64,000 nucleotides of DNA from Microglena sp. YARC. Its lineage: Eukaryota; Chlorophyta; Chlorophyceae; Chlamydomonadales; Chlamydomonadaceae. The position numbers were made by a program, and so were the translations under genes. The stretch lies in assembly GCA_022414725.1 (NCBI GenBank), contig CM039464.1:42602462-42666461 (forward strand). Reading direction: 5' to 3'. The notes under the pieces are model-generated. The model did no database searches, was not told the DNA's origin, and was given only the letters and a program-made list of their open reading frames with translations. Positions 19,710-33,200 of the stretch are shown here, one piece after another (the first letter of the stretch is position 1; each line of letters begins with the position of its first letter).

Positions 19710-21257
19710 ATGAACAATTGGAAAGCTGTTCTAGTAGATGCACCGATGCAGTCTGGCAAGACGCGGAGAACTTTTGAAATCATGTCTGAAAGATTACACA
19801 ATTCGAAACAAACTATCATATTGTTCATAACTCAAGCTAATAGTGTGTGTGGTGCAAACCAAATCCTACGACGAGCCAAGATACAACTACCAGACAGTGT
19901 TGTGAAAAACAACCACATATACAAAAGCAATAACTTGCCAGCCAAGTGCATCAAAGAAAATATGATGATTGTAGACTTTTGGAATTCAAGAAATACCGCA
20001 AATATGATAGACTTTATACACAACTCTTGTTACAAACAAGTTGTTGTCATCTTCGATGAAGTTGATCAAGGCGGATATAACGGAGTCAAGACGCGATTAT
20101 CTTTTGTGCGGAAAGTGGAAAGACACATTCCCAACACTAAACTCATTTTTATCACAGCCACTGTGGGTAATTTATCGAAGAGCATTTGTCAAATAGCAGA
20201 TGATGATTCGAAAAAGTTTAAAAACAGTGCTGTACTTCGCGACATTGTGTACAATTCTGTAGTTGAGCACCAGTATGTCAAGCCTTTCGATACATATGTA
20301 GGTCCAAGTTGGTTCAAGGAAACGCCTAATGTTTGGCGACCCATTACATTCGAGCGGAAAAGAGTTGACCAGACAAAAGAAGCTTACTCTTCTTACAAAG
20401 AAGATGTTGTATTATCATCTCTCAAATGCTTGCCAGAAGCTAAGAAGGAATTGACATTGATCGCTGTCACATCTAGTGTCAATAATCATGAGAATATGGT
20501 AAAAAAACTGTTCAAAATCGGGTACAATGTAACCGTCGAGTTAAACGGACGGAATATGAAAAATTATCGTGTCCATTATGTCAACGATATTGGTATTGTC
20601 AAGACCTAGTTTATACCGTATAAGGAAATCGATACCAAAGCTGTTAATGGTGGATTGAAGATGTATAGGTATAACCGTAAGCTAGTTGAGTCTACAATTG
20701 AGCAAAAAGAAGACTATGCACTCACACACGTGCTACAGGCTGCTTTGTTCATGAACACCGATTACGAAGATCGCATAAAAGAAAAAGTAGAGAAAATATA
20801 GTATATTAAACTCAAGACTTTATCGAACGCTCTTGACAACATGAAGAGTAGTGAAAACAGACCGATAGACTATCCTGATAAACCGATTGTGGCTCTTATT
20901 GCAGGCAACTTAGCCAGTCGCGGTATCACTTTCCAAGATCCATGCATTGATTTTGTATGCACAGCATTTTGTTTCACAGATACGAAAGACAAGGATCAAC
21001 GTGCCGCAATCAACTCTCAACGATTCGGTAGGGCTTGCGGTATGCTTTCAAATGTATACTCTTCGGATACTCCACGAAAACCTGTTTTACTGGCAACGGA
21101 AAATATATTATGCGGTGCCATTTCAAATGAGATGATGTTGCGTCAAAAATCGACTGTGATTGGAAATGGCAAGCTATTCTGTTTGAAAGAAATGATTAGT
21201 CAAGAAGAATGGAAACAAGTAGTGGACAAAACATCAAATACGATTAATGCACAATAA
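19710..21257 (+). pseudogene. Superfamily 2 helicase with two in-frame TAG codons
   Basis: A single reading frame of about 515 codons interrupted by TAG at 20607 and 20799. Motifs in order: Walker A APMQSGKTRR (motif I), motif II IFDEVDQ, motif III FITAT, then in the C-terminal lobe motif V AGNLASRGITF and motif VI QRFGRACG. The type resembles viral and phage SF2 helicases lacking accessory domains. An ATTTAAA box lies at 19672-19678. Sequence on both sides of each stop stays in frame and coding-like, so the breaks are recent point mutations or, less likely, readthrough. The role would be replication, recombination or transcription. Confidence 0.8.
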
Positions 21258-21311
21258 GTGTATACGGTGTAGCTCGCACCAAAAAAGGGGGTTGAACAGG
21301 ATGGAAAACAC

Positions 21312-21412
21312 GATTCTAGTGTGTCTATCTATGAATCTAGTGTGTCTATCTATGAATCTAGTGCGTCTATCTATGAATCTAGTGTGTCTATCTATGAATC
21401 TAGTGTGTCCAT
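21312..21412 (+). repeat. 21-bp tandem repeat
   Basis: Roughly five near-identical units of ATGAATCTAGTGTGTCTATCT. A 21-bp unit is a multiple of three, so it also gives a short open frame (MNLVCLS repeats) that I do not regard as a gene. Confidence 0.85.
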
Positions 21413-21462
21413 TCGGTCATTTTTTGACCAGTTCCGAATTAATACATCATTCAGAGAAAACC

Positions 21463-21502
21463 AAACGCCTTATAATCTACTCTAGTAAAATCTAAGGCGT
21501 TT
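21463..21502 (+). terminator. Hairpin followed by T-run
   Basis: AAACGCCTTA pairs with TAAGGCGTTT around a 20-nt loop and runs into more T residues. It lies 200 bp downstream of the helicase gene. It is the best stem in the viral-type part of the window and may mark a transcript end. Confidence 0.45.
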
Positions 21503-21564
21503 TTTATAGATCAATTAAATTCAGTTAAAAAAATGATACGTAGCATACAATCAATACACTTAAA

Positions 21565-22814
21565 ATGTGTACTATGAAGAACAATATTTGGTTAAAATAG
21601 TGGACATCGAAGAACTTGATGCCAAGTTTGATGCAGCTATAAATGCTAGATTTGACGAACCAGATTTAGAAGATGCGTTGGCATACAATGATATACTTTT
21701 AGACATTCTGAATACAACAGACCCGCTAGATGCTCTCAAGAGAAAACACAAATGTTGTGCCAAAAACTGTTACATTTACAAGTGCTACAAGTTGTTGAGA
21801 CTACAAGATGATAAAGTATATGGCGAACACGATCACGACATCATAAGACACAGACTACGTGTCAAAAAAGGCAAATCACACTCTGGGATAGTGTCTATCA
21901 CTATATTCACGAGCGCTACCCCATCATATCACAAGGACGGTAAACTACATACAAACAACTTTAGTTGCAAGTGGGATTGTTCTTATTGTCCGAACGAACC
22001 TGGACAACCACGGTCGTATTTGAAAGGAGAACCCGGAGTGTTGCGAGCAAATCGGAACAAATTCGATTGTGTTCGTCAAATGTACGATCGAATGACGACG
22101 TTGTACAACAATGGCCATGACATAGACAAACTAGAGGTCCTTGTTCTCGGAGGAACATGGGAGTCTTATCCAGAAGAATATAGGGCTGAATTTGTAAGAG
22201 ACTTGTATTATGCGGCAAATACGTTTTCGTCTGCCATAGACAGGTGTAGAGATAGATATATATTGGCACATGAACGTGATTACAACAGACATGCCAAATG
22301 CAAGGTGGTAGGATTGACATTAGAGACGCGACCTGATACAATTTGTCCCGAATCGTTACGATTGTTTCGACAGTATGGATGCACTCGTGTTCAGATCGGT
22401 ATACAACACTTGAATGAAGATATCTTAAGAAAAGTTAACCGCAAATGTTCGATGAAAGATACTATCAATGCGATACAACTTTTAAAAGACTGTGGTTTCA
22501 AAGTAGACGCGCATTGGATGCCTAACCTACCAGGGTCTGATGTTGAAAAAGATGAGGCAATGTTCGTAGGAGTATTGTTGAACGTCTTACAGAAAACTTA
22601 CAATAAACAAACAGGTGACGAATTGTGGAAATTAAAGTATCCTGAATTCCAAGTTGATCAGTGGAAGATATATCCTTGCACTGTCGTTCCTTTTACTAAA
22701 ATAGAAGAATGGTACAAGAACAATACATACATTCCGTATTCTTGGGAATCTCAAACAAATCTCATTTTGAAAGTGAAGAGCTTGATATTCCCGTGGATTA
22801 GATTGACATGGTAG
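21565..22814 (+). pseudogene. ELP3: ELP3-like radical-SAM protein, truncated before the acetyltransferase domain
   Basis: Elongator subunit 3 modifies wobble uridines of tRNA with a radical-SAM domain and a GNAT-like domain. Here the radical-SAM part is clear: the Fe-S motif CKWDCSYC (CX3CX2C) continues into PNEPGQPRSYL, followed by LEVLVLGGTWESYPEEYR, GLTLETRPDTI, RVQIGIQHLNEDIL and DAHWMPNLPGSD. Homology runs to FPWIRL, then ends in a 13-15-bp tandem repeat and a stop, so the C-terminal acetyltransferase domain is absent (415 codons against about 550). The coding frame starts at a GTG directly after a TAA. The nearest ATG (21565) is out of frame, suggesting a 5' frameshift too. Probably a broken gene. 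Confidence 0.85.
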
Positions 22815-22876
22815 ATTGACATGGTAGATTGACATGGTAGATTGACATGGTAGATTGACATGGATTAGATTGACAT
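22797..22876 (+). repeat. 13-15-bp tandem repeat at the ELP3 break
   Basis: About five copies of TAGATTGACATGG ending in variant ATTAGATTGACAT. The first unit is the sequence encoding the last ELP3 codons (WIRLTW), so the array grew from the gene's truncated end. Confidence 0.85.
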
Positions 22877-22884
22877 ACAATATT

Positions 22885-23529
22885 ATGCATTCAAACAATA
22901 GATTACCACATATACGATTAGAATTACAAACTAATGAAACAATGGATTATGGTATTATGTCCGATCGTCTTTCTTCAATAATTTGCAATAATGACATACA
23001 AAAAGTCCATGTTTTTTTATATAATATGGCTCATTATTGCTCACAGCAAAGCACCTTACACAGTAAATGTAGAGTACAATTTAAATATTACAATTATGGA
23101 TTGTCGATTCCTGCTATATTATTATCTACTATAGCAGGGTCTGTTAGTACCATGACTTCTTTCAATGAAAATAGTCAGTCGTGCGCAAAAAACACTCTGC
23201 ATTTGATAGGTTTAATGTGTGGTATAGCTGGACTTGTGGCAGCATCGATGTTGAGTATACATAGATTCTGTAATTTTGCCGAATTAGAGAGTAAGCATTC
23301 ACAATATTCCGATTCGTTTGAATATGAAAATCTTGCTATCCGGTCCAATATTTTATTAGACATGGGTGGCGAAAACAGAACATTCACGAACTTGTACGAA
23401 TATCTCAAACATTGCCGTAACGAAGTTTCAATGTTGATAGAGAAAGCTCCAAATTTACCATCTCAGGTAAAGAATCGTTATAAGCGAAAAAAGAAAATCG
23501 TCGATGTCAAGCAAATTTTTGATCGGTAA
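22885..23529 (+). CDS. Two-helix membrane protein, SLATT-like
   Basis: 214 codons from ATG 22885. Two hydrophobic helices lie at about residues 65-90 (YGLSIPAILLSTIAGSVSTM) and 105-125 (LHLIGLMCGIAGLVAASMLS). A long helical region with FAELESKHSQYSDSFEYENLA follows, then a basic tail (KNRYKRKKKIVD). Two adjacent helices followed by a long amphipathic region resemble SLATT-type membrane proteins, known as pore-forming effectors in bacteria and also reported in large DNA viruses. The assignment is by pattern only. The gene seems intact. Confidence 0.5.
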   Translation: MHSNNRLPHIRLELQTNETMDYGIMSDRLSSIICNNDIQKVHVFLYNMAHYCSQQSTLHSKCRVQFKYYNYGLSIPAILLSTIAGSVSTMTSFNENSQSCAKNTLHLIGLMCGIAGLVAASMLSIHRFCNFAELESKHSQYSDSFEYENLAIRSNILLDMGGENRTFTNLYEYLKHCRNEVSMLIEKAPNLPSQVKNRYKRKKKIVDVKQIFDR

Positions 23530-23550
23530 ATAAAAAATAATATTAGTATT

Positions 23551-26500
23551 ATGGATCCTCATATACAATTAGACTTGTCAAATGAGCCAAATGAAAAACA
23601 TACCAATACAATTCGTTTTAACCTTCTTGAATATTTTAAACACGCTACCAAGTTTGAAACTGACACTGGTGAATTGCAAGGTAATGAACTGGTGATAACA
23701 GGAAATTACAGGAATTGTACGTATGAAGTCGAAGTTATTGGGAAGACGACTGATTATCTAGAAGAAGATTTTATTATCAGGTCAATATTGACAGTATCTG
23801 AAACAATAGCTTATCCGCTAGTTTCTTCTATCAATACATTTCCTAATATCGGTGTTCATTTTACAGACACAATAAAAAGTTACGATTTGAATTGGTACTT
23901 TGTCAATACACAAGTTTATTCGTCCCTCTCATATACAGGTAATACGTCTCTTTATTTGGAGTTGAATAACAATTCCAAATACTATACATATGAATTCGAA
24001 TGGAATCAATTAATGAATTTTACAAGAGATGGTTTTCGCAAGGGAATAGGTTTATCAGAAAGTAGTATAGGTGATACGGAATTATTAACAATAAACTTTG
24101 TTAATGGATGGACGATTGACATCAATTTCAAAATTACAAAGGCATTATCGGGATTCAAGAGATTGTTTCACTCAAATATAGGGTCATTGTATATTGTTGA
24201 TGGTACGAAATTTGTGTATAATTCCTTTGGCACTAATAATATAGACCATACCGGTTTAGAAATAAATACATGGTACCGGATCATAATACAACAAAATGGA
24301 ATGTATTCCATAAATGATTCCCAATTTGTAGGATTGCCACAAATGCAATTAGGAACCATACAAAGCAAATATTATTTAGGGGGGTCAGCTTCTACATGTC
24401 CAGATTGTTCTGTAGAATATGTTCAATTATATAGCAATTAAAATTATTATTATGTAATTCCAGTTGATATTTATGACAATGAGATACATCGCAGTGTACC
24501 GTTTAATTTTACTCAACCTGTGCTTTTCAGAAGAGACAAATCTACAGATAAAATTTTCACATATATGATAAATAATAAAGGAACCACTATACCCATTCAA
24601 GTGAACTACTTGAATGGATGGACTATAGATATAATGTTCAAGATTATAGGAGTTGTTGTCACAACCAACCACATATTGTTCACATCTCCTGTTGGTACAA
24701 TATATGTTGGTAATAATAATAAAATATACTTAGTATCTGGATTGAGTGGTGCTAAACTTATATATACTGGATTAAAGAATAATGATTGGTATAGAGTTAT
24801 TTTACAAAGTAATGGAGTCCATTCAATCAATGGTATCAAATATCTAAGCATAAGAGACACGGCAATATTAGGAACAACAAATGGAACTTATATTATAGGG
24901 GATAATACATCAAACTTCATAATAAGTCATGCGAGAGTACATAATCAATTAAAAGTATATTTGGATAGTATCCAAATATATATCGTAGATATTGTAGGCG
25001 GTACAACTAGTAATGCTAGTTCATTCTTTATTGACAAGTTTGAGTTATCTGTTACATTCACATCGACTGTTTCAGAAAGTAGTGATATAGTCCGCATTCA
25101 AACAACAATAGGTCAAGTCCAAATAAAATCACCGTTTCTAATTAATTTACAGAAAAACTCTATCTACATTTTGCATTTATATCATAAAGAGCGTAACATT
25201 TTCCGATATTCTTTCGGATTGCACCAAGGATATGCTGTGTTTCACAATATATCTATGGTATATGCAAATATTGTTTCAGATGTCAACATCATGACTTGGG
25301 AATATAATCCCATATGTTTCGCGGAGTCACTAAGAATCGATACAATAGATACAAATGTGAATGCAGTGTTGACAAAAAAAATAGTATTGGATGTTTTTTT
25401 TCAAATGACAAGTGTCCCCTTACAAAATTTGGTATTACATACGCAATGCGGGGCTATAACAATAAAAGACGCAAATATACAATGGAGACAAGATAGATGG
25501 TACAGAATATTACTAGAACAAAGTGGTTTATATACAACAGATGACGTTAATTATGTTTATGCACCCATCAAATTATTAGGTTCTGGTATATGTAAATTCA
25601 CAGTATTGGCATATCAAGATATAGTGGAAAGTAATCCACAAAATATTACAAACGGTCGTGCTACCATTATAAATAATTTTGATTGGGACGCCATAGATGC
25701 TAATATATACATATATGTTTTAAATGACCGTACACATTCGTATTTTTTTCGATTCTGATTTGAATGCTCGGTTAAATTTATTATTTACAACAAATGAAAT
25801 GGGACAATCTGTAACCCTAATTGTGTCTTTTGGTGTAATCAAATTAGAAAAGATATCCGGAAATTTTAATTTTGTAAAAAACACACCATATACACTTGTT
25901 CTCACTAAAACAAACGACTTTTCAAGGGTGTACAAGTATCATTTTGTTGGACAGGAAAACGTAATAGGATACGCTAAAGTGCACAACGATAATGTAATCA
26001 ATAATGGAATTGAATGTATTATAGATGGATCATTGAAAACACTGTCACATAAAGAACCATACCCACAAATTCAATCGGTGTTAGATTATACAGATGGATG
26101 GACATTAGTTATTGTGTTCAAAATAAAAAGCATCGATGTTGAATCCAGGGTATTGATACAGACACCAATAGGTCAAGTGAGGTTTGTTGACAAATGCACC
26201 CGGATTTCATTTTGGGTATCTGGGGTTTCTATAGTCGACTATAATAATATAAGTGTAGGTAGATGGTATGAACTTGTTTTACGACAAGATGGATTTAATA
26301 GACTTAATATCATCGGTAATGCGACCGCTCTTCCGAACGAACGCGGTGTAGAAGGTTATTATCGTGTATTTAACAGATTAGAATTGTATAGACTCGTCGA
26401 TGTGGAGATATTTATAGATTTGTTTATAGATACTCAACAGTCTGTTGAATGCTTGGTAGAATCATTCTTTGTCGATAATTCGAATGGGATGATATTGGAA

Positions 26501-29500
26501 TTTATAATCAAAACAACCACAGTTGCGCAAAATAACATATTATACATTAAAACACCTATTTGTCACGTACGTATATTGGGAGGAAGTCAATTTCAATTAG
26601 AATCGGATGCGTTATATAGAATTACGATAGATCAACGTAGCGATAGAATAATTGGTTCCACAACATGTCAAAATAACATAAGCAAAATAGGGCCTAATAT
26701 ATTTGGTGTTAAAGGCGTAGCTATTCTCAACAATATATTGGAGTTTTCAAATCCGTTTGAAATCGAAATGTACATAAATGATGATGGCAACACAAACATT
26801 CTGACGTGGACGCACAAACCATCATATGGAAATATAAATGGAATAGATTATCATGTAATTGATAATACAATAGAAGGGGTGTATGATTCCCCACGATATG
26901 ATTATTCAAATGGTTGGACTATAGACGTTCTGTTCCAGGTAATAGAGACAACTGGATCAACAATATTGACTGTCACTCCGTTTGGAAACATTGTTATCGT
27001 AGGTAAACTTTTTGATGACTTTTATTATGATTTGTCTTTACATGTAAATAACGCGCCTCGTTTTACACATGTTGGTCTAGAACATGGTGTTTGGTATAGA
27101 GTCATAATTCAAAAAAATGGTTCGTATTCTATAAATGGTACAGAATACGTGTTTTTATAAATAATTGATACAAACTATACCCTAGATAAATTCAGTTTAG
27201 GACGTATTGGTAACGCGTCACATTGTCGTATTGGTCATTTCCGTATATACAACAAGTCGATAGGTCATACGGAAATTTTAACAGACAGTGGTGATAGCGT
27301 AGACAAAAATATGCTTATTATAACCCCTACATACCGGAACAAAAAGTATTTCACTGTAATATCAGCATCTACAACCGACTACGAAGGCGTGACATATACC
27401 GTATCTTCATTTCTCAAAGACATAGAGACAATAATACCTATATCGTTGACAACTGAGTATTCAATAGGATATAAACAGATTTTATTGGAAGGTCTAGAAT
27501 ACTCATTCAATTTGGAAAACATATTCAACTATGCCGAAACGTATGTTATCAAAACGATTGACGGAGAATCTCAATACACTGGCATTGATTATGTTTATGT
27601 AAGATTTCAATCTATCATCATCGATGCAAAATACAGGAATACATCGTACATAATAGAACTTGAAGGGAAGAATATTGATTTCAATTTGAAAGAAACAAAA
27701 AAAAGCTTTTCTCTTATTGTACGCGAAGACATTGAACCCCCGTATATTGTTGCGAATCTAAGTGGTAAAAATATGAGTTCGACTATACTCACAAATCAAA
27801 TATACACCATTGATCTGAGTTATTATTTCAAAAAAGCAACTTCATACGATTTTTTAGTTGTAGACTCGTTGACTCAGGAATTATTACAAACTAATGGTGT
27901 GTCAATAAACAATCATATACTTAATATATCACCAATATATAGAAACATAACGTTCGATATAGTCGTAATTCCCAAAACAATAAACATATGGGATGTAGTA
28001 TATTTCATATCACACCATCCAAATCATATTGGAGACGGTGATATAATACAAAAGTCTACGCTATTCAACGTCCGGGAAGGCCCTCCACTTCCGGTACCGT
28101 TAAACACAAGGCTATCACTAACACATATGTACGTCAATACACAAATGGATTTCATATTTTCGTCTTACTTTACTGGGATTTTCGGTTCTACATTTTACAA
28201 AAACGGGTCAACCACATATAATAGCCCTTTCCGGGTATCCAATCAATATAGGAATACAATCCTGGCATATCCTGTATATGCTAGAAACGATTCGGGATTC
28301 AGTTTACAAGAATTCTTATTTTGCATCCAAGAGGGTAGTGCAATACCAACCGTCAAGCCAGGAGTCCAATACAAATATATATTTGTGTCTGACAACTCTG
28401 TTTATATATATTTATCTGACCATTTTACCGGTATTGTAACATTCTACACATGCAATGGTGTATCACAAGATGAACATTTTATTCACGTGGATGGTTCGTT
28501 CAAAAACAAAGAATATCATATAGAAGTAAAGGCAGGTAAAGAATCGGGAATATCATATAACTCATTTACTTTTAGAATCATAGAAGGGTATGATATTTGC
28601 AATACATTTGTGTGTAGGATATACGATTCTGGATATTTTGGAAATAATGACACATGGTTCAATAACAAAAATATAGACCATGTAACATATTCGTCAAAAT
28701 TCAGATCAATCGGAAAAGGCACTAACCAGTATGTGACTGATTTTGGATACAAAACAAAGTACTCTATAGAATGGTGTGGGTTTTTCAAAGCAAAAAACAC
28801 AGGATCATACACCTTTTATTTGGGCTCTGATGATGCGTCTTTATTATGGATTGACGGTTAAAAAACATATAATAATGGAATTCACGACACTATTGAAATA
28901 TCATACACGGTTGTAATGAATGCCAATACATATCATAAAGTAAAAATACAATACGGTAATGATGCAATAGATAGCGTGTGTTACTTTGAATTCGAAGGGC
29001 CGAATGTAATTAGAACCAGTATTTTTGATGAATACATTACTTGGCTACCATTCAAATATTTTGAGATAGCGGATGGAAACGAATCGATGCACTATAGTTT
29101 GGAAAACAAAGTCAGATTCGTAAATCAAGAAGCTACTAAGTGTATTTTTACAATAACTAGTTCTCCGTTGAATGAATATTTCACTATCATGGAAGAAATA
29201 TCTGGATTACACTTGAAATGTACATTCGATGGTGTAACGACTGATACATCATTCTTTCTTGACAATATTAACCCTTTAAATGACGAGTTTTATTGGAAGT
29301 TACTCTTGATCGTGGACAGTGAAAGATATCACATGTATAATAAGGCATATTCCAAATATTTAAAGTTCGATTTGAGCTTAAACACACATGTAATCAATGC
29401 AGAACCGTTTATTTGTAAAATAAACACAGATAAGAATATTGTCTGGAAAACATCGGACAACGTTATTCATATTACAAATTTCCCTGTCAGGTTACCCGTG

Positions 29501-29947
29501 TCAAATTATATATATAATGCAACATCTATTTCGACTACCGATACAGATGCTTCTTTAGAAGCCAATGTTAAATCAGGTGAATTGGATTTGGTTATAAGGA
29601 ACCCAAAAAACAATTATAAAGTATACAACGTGTCCTTACAAACTATTGACAAAAGAACATTAATTACTTTAAGATTTATTGAGCATTTTGATCCCATATT
29701 GATCAGAGAATTTAAAGATGTATATATTGAAGCCAATGTCATTTTCACATTTAATTTATTAGAATACACATCTAACGTATCAATTTACTCTATCATATAC
29801 TCTAAATACAATAATTGTACTATTTATAATAATACTTTACAAATAACTAGTAATAATAGAAAGACGAGCTACATAATTCTAGTACAATGTTCATCTGAAA
29901 TGAGTTCTAAACTATTATTATGCAAAATAAATGTAACAGAAAAATAA
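23551..29947 (+). pseudogene. Giant modular surface-type protein 1 (LamG-like, YRN and PA14 modules), interrupted
   Basis: About 2,130 codons from ATG 23551. In-frame TAA codons occur at 24439, 27158 and 28859, and there is a +1 shift at a T7 run near 25745. Repeated LamG-like units carry the signature NGWTIDxxFK followed about 60 residues later by WYRxIxQxNGxYSIN (near 24106, 24613, 26093, 26911). These are interspersed with Ig/cadherin-like units with the YRNxxYxVxV strand. A PA14-type sugar-binding domain lies near 28620-28960 (GSYTFYLGSDDASLLWIDG, then a TAA). The modules suggest a glycan- or cell-binding protein, possibly a virion fibre. No signal peptide or membrane anchor is seen. Frame and composition are unchanged across each stop. 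Confidence 0.7.
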
Positions 29948-29973
29948 TGCATTTAAAAAATCGAAAATAACAT

Positions 29974-30203
29974 ATGAGTGTTATGGAGACAGTTTATAAT
30001 AAATATGACGACATATTGGATACAGCAAATACACGATGATTAGCTGATATTGATAATGAAATAAACAACATATTACTAGTAAGATCTTTAGCATATAAAA
30101 TATAGATATTGTACAAGCTAATCCAGATGAACCATGTAATTGGTGTGGATTGAGCCTGTTCGACCCTCAAAACTCAAAGTACATCGATTGTAAATTGAAT
30201 TAA
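29974..30203 (+). pseudogene. Small degraded gene with CxxC motif
   Basis: ATG 29974 starts a frame (MSVMETVYNKYDDIL..) that hits TGA then TAG within 45 codons. One frame over, a coherent tail with CNWCG and SKYIDCKLN ends in TAA at 30203. This looks like a small zinc-finger-type protein broken by a stop and a frameshift. An ATTTAAA box at 29951-29957 supports a former promoter. No family recognised. Confidence 0.4.
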
Positions 30204-30246
30204 GTCACTAGTTACTAAAACTTCATTTTTTTGTTCGTAATGTATT

Positions 30247-33200
30247 ATGACTACAATATCAAAGACTATACCCCTAATTTTCTTAACAGATGACATAGCT
30301 TATGTAACTTTATCTGATCACATATCAGAAAATGATTTAGAATATTCGTATATGTCACAAGATAATCCATTAACTACAATTATAGATGGAATTGTTCAAA
30401 TTCAGGGAGGGTATCGAGATATGGTATATAATATAGAAGTCATAGCCAAGAAAATACAAGGAATTGATCAGATAAAAATAATCATTCCTGTCGAAGAAGA
30501 TGCTAAACAACCTGTTGTAAATGTAAATAATCTTTTGCCCGAATTCATATTTATAAGTAAGTCGGAATATACAATAAATCTAGATAACCACTTTGAAAAC
30601 GGTGTAAAATACTATACATTTGGTGTATATGATAGTGGAAAGGTACTCTATACTAATTCAGGTATTCAGATCAACGGTGGTAATAATAGTATAACCCTCC
30701 CGGGTAACTTGATGAGAGATCTTATGTACAAGATCCGCATTTCTGCTAGAAATAATAAATACTTTGTTAATGCTGTACTACAAGTAATAGAAGATAAACA
30801 CCCACCAGTGGCAATAAATAATGGTCTAAATGTTATCGAAACTACTATAGCATTGGGTAACGGTGGGACACACACTTATTATAAATTAATAAAAGGTGAA
30901 ATACGAATTGACTTGACTAAATATTATTTAGGGGACGATTTAATCTTTGAAGTAGTACAAAATGTAAATGTATATGATAATGCCTCTATTTTTGGAAACG
31001 AACTAATATTGAATGGAGATTATCGCGATACGACATACTATGTTCAAATTATAGTGTATGTAGAGAATTTAGTAAACGTTCGAAAATAACTAAATATATT
31101 TTTGAATATAATTGAATTGATACATCCACCTGTATCACTAAAGGAATTAGGTTTCATAAGTATTTTGAAAAATACAGTACAATATAATCTCGACGAATAT
31201 TTCGATTATATCATAAACAAGAGTTTATATATATATTACATCGATGGAACCGAACTCAATGCAAATGAGCATACCGTTTATTGGGGACAAGGGAATAATT
31301 TATTTGTAAAAGGAAACTCTAGAAATTAGACCTATAATATACGCGTAACGATACAAAACCCTAGCGGTACTATTTATTCTATTCTTAGGGTAACAGAATA
31401 CCCTCCAGCACCAACATTAGTAAATAACGGATTTGCTATATTCGGGAAATATTATCTAGGTATGACACCATTGGAACTGAATTTGTCAGAATATTTCACT
31501 AGTACTGTGGAGTACAGTATAACTACATCTAGTCCTTTAGCTAACGGCACTTCACAAGGTTCTATTATGAAGATCACAGGATCAATGAGACACATTAACT
31601 ACAATGTTACAGTTAAGGCTTTTAATATTACAGGAGATATATCGTCAATACTTGACGTTACTGAGTTCCCCCTTGCGCCAAAGTTGATCAATGGTGGTTT
31701 GGCTTCTGAAGGGTCTATTACATTGGCTGATGCCGACACTTTGGTTTATGACTTGTCTAATTACTTTGGAGGATATATAGTAGCGTATGCCATCACTTCT
31801 ACAGTTCCTGTCAGTTATTATATAAAGGACGGGTCATTCCTTAGTACAACTGGTGCTTATCGTAACACAACATATACTGTAAGTGTGACTGCTACTAATC
31901 GTACTGGAAGTATAGTTTCTAGTTTAGTTGTTGTTGAGTCCGCTTTCGTTTACCCTGTTTTCGACTTATATACTGATCGTGTTTTGAGTAGCCAGCCTGT
32001 TGTGTTTAATAAACACGTTGATGTGAGTATTGACGATAATGGTTCTGAATATTTGTCTATCAATCCTACTATAGTCGGTTTCACTTCGTTCGATAATACT
32101 GTAGATTATTCTACCGGCTGGACTATTAGTATGCGAATCCGTTTAACGGACAATACATTGAGTGGGTCACGAATATTGGTTCAATGTCCATTTGGTTCTA
32201 TCCGTTTGAAGGATAGTAAGTATATACAATATAGTGATCCTGGCTCAGGGAATAACACTTTCCTATCAAAAATGATAGAGCTTCCTTTGAATGTATGGTG
32301 TAATGTTGTCGTTCGTCAAAATGGCACTTTATTGTTAAATAATACCCAATTCTAAACAACACCCATTCCAGTTCCAGTTCCAGGTCCATTCAGTGTAGGT
32401 AATATATTGTATGCTGATATATATCATAGCCCTCACTTTGATTTGGGCTACCTCCGTGTTTACAATAGTAATAATGTCCGTGTAGTTTCGTTTTATAATA
32501 TTGTTGTCGGTGGTGGTAATATAAATAAATGGTTCGATTATGGTTACTTGTTGTCTATATATGGTCTGCAAAAATTGATTTACTTTAGTGCAATGAGTCT
32601 TATTGACAATATGATGTTATCTTATAAGATTAACTTTAGTGGTGGTGAGAATTCCCAAATCCGGGGTATTACAATGCAATACTCTACTGACAATGGTTCT
32701 GTATGGTATCCAGTACGAGCAAGTGAATTCTTGTTAAGTAATAATTATCTCTATAATACCACTACTATATATGTAGAACCTGTATTCTCATCACATACCT
32801 TCACAAATGCTGGAGCAACAGGTAGATTCGGACCTACTTTATCAGCTTGTAGATCTGTTTATACTGAAGCATGGGCAAAAGATACAAACGGACTCTATCT
32901 AAACATGACTACTCAGGGTATACAGCTTTGGAAAGTTCAATCGTCAGGTAATTATAGAATTTCATGCTATGGAGCTTCAGGAGGAGGATTTGGTGGGAAA
33001 GGTGTAATTACAGCTGGTACATTTTTATTAACAGCTGGACAAGTAATTGGAATATTGGTAGGACAAGGAGGTGTAGATTCCTCTTCGGGAACATGTAATG
33101 CAGGTGGTGGAGGTGGTACATATGTGTGGGACACTGCATCAACTAACGAGCCTCTGATTGTTGCAGGTGGTGGTGGCGGTGGGAGAGATTCAAACACAGT

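Larger units (their letters stand above)
21258..21566. other. Intergenic region with 21-bp repeats and a hairpin
   Basis: About 310 bp without a gene. It holds about five copies of a 21-bp unit (ATGAATCTAGTGTGTCTATCT) at about 21312-21412 and a terminator-like hairpin at 21463-21502, followed by the region before the ELP3 gene. Confidence 0.7.

Noticed and set aside
19710..32355. Reassignment of TAA/TAG to sense codons
   Set aside because: Intact genes such as the reductase remnant end naturally at TAA. The small gene at 29974 also has a TGA, and frameshifts and truncations accompany the stops. Decay explains all of this.
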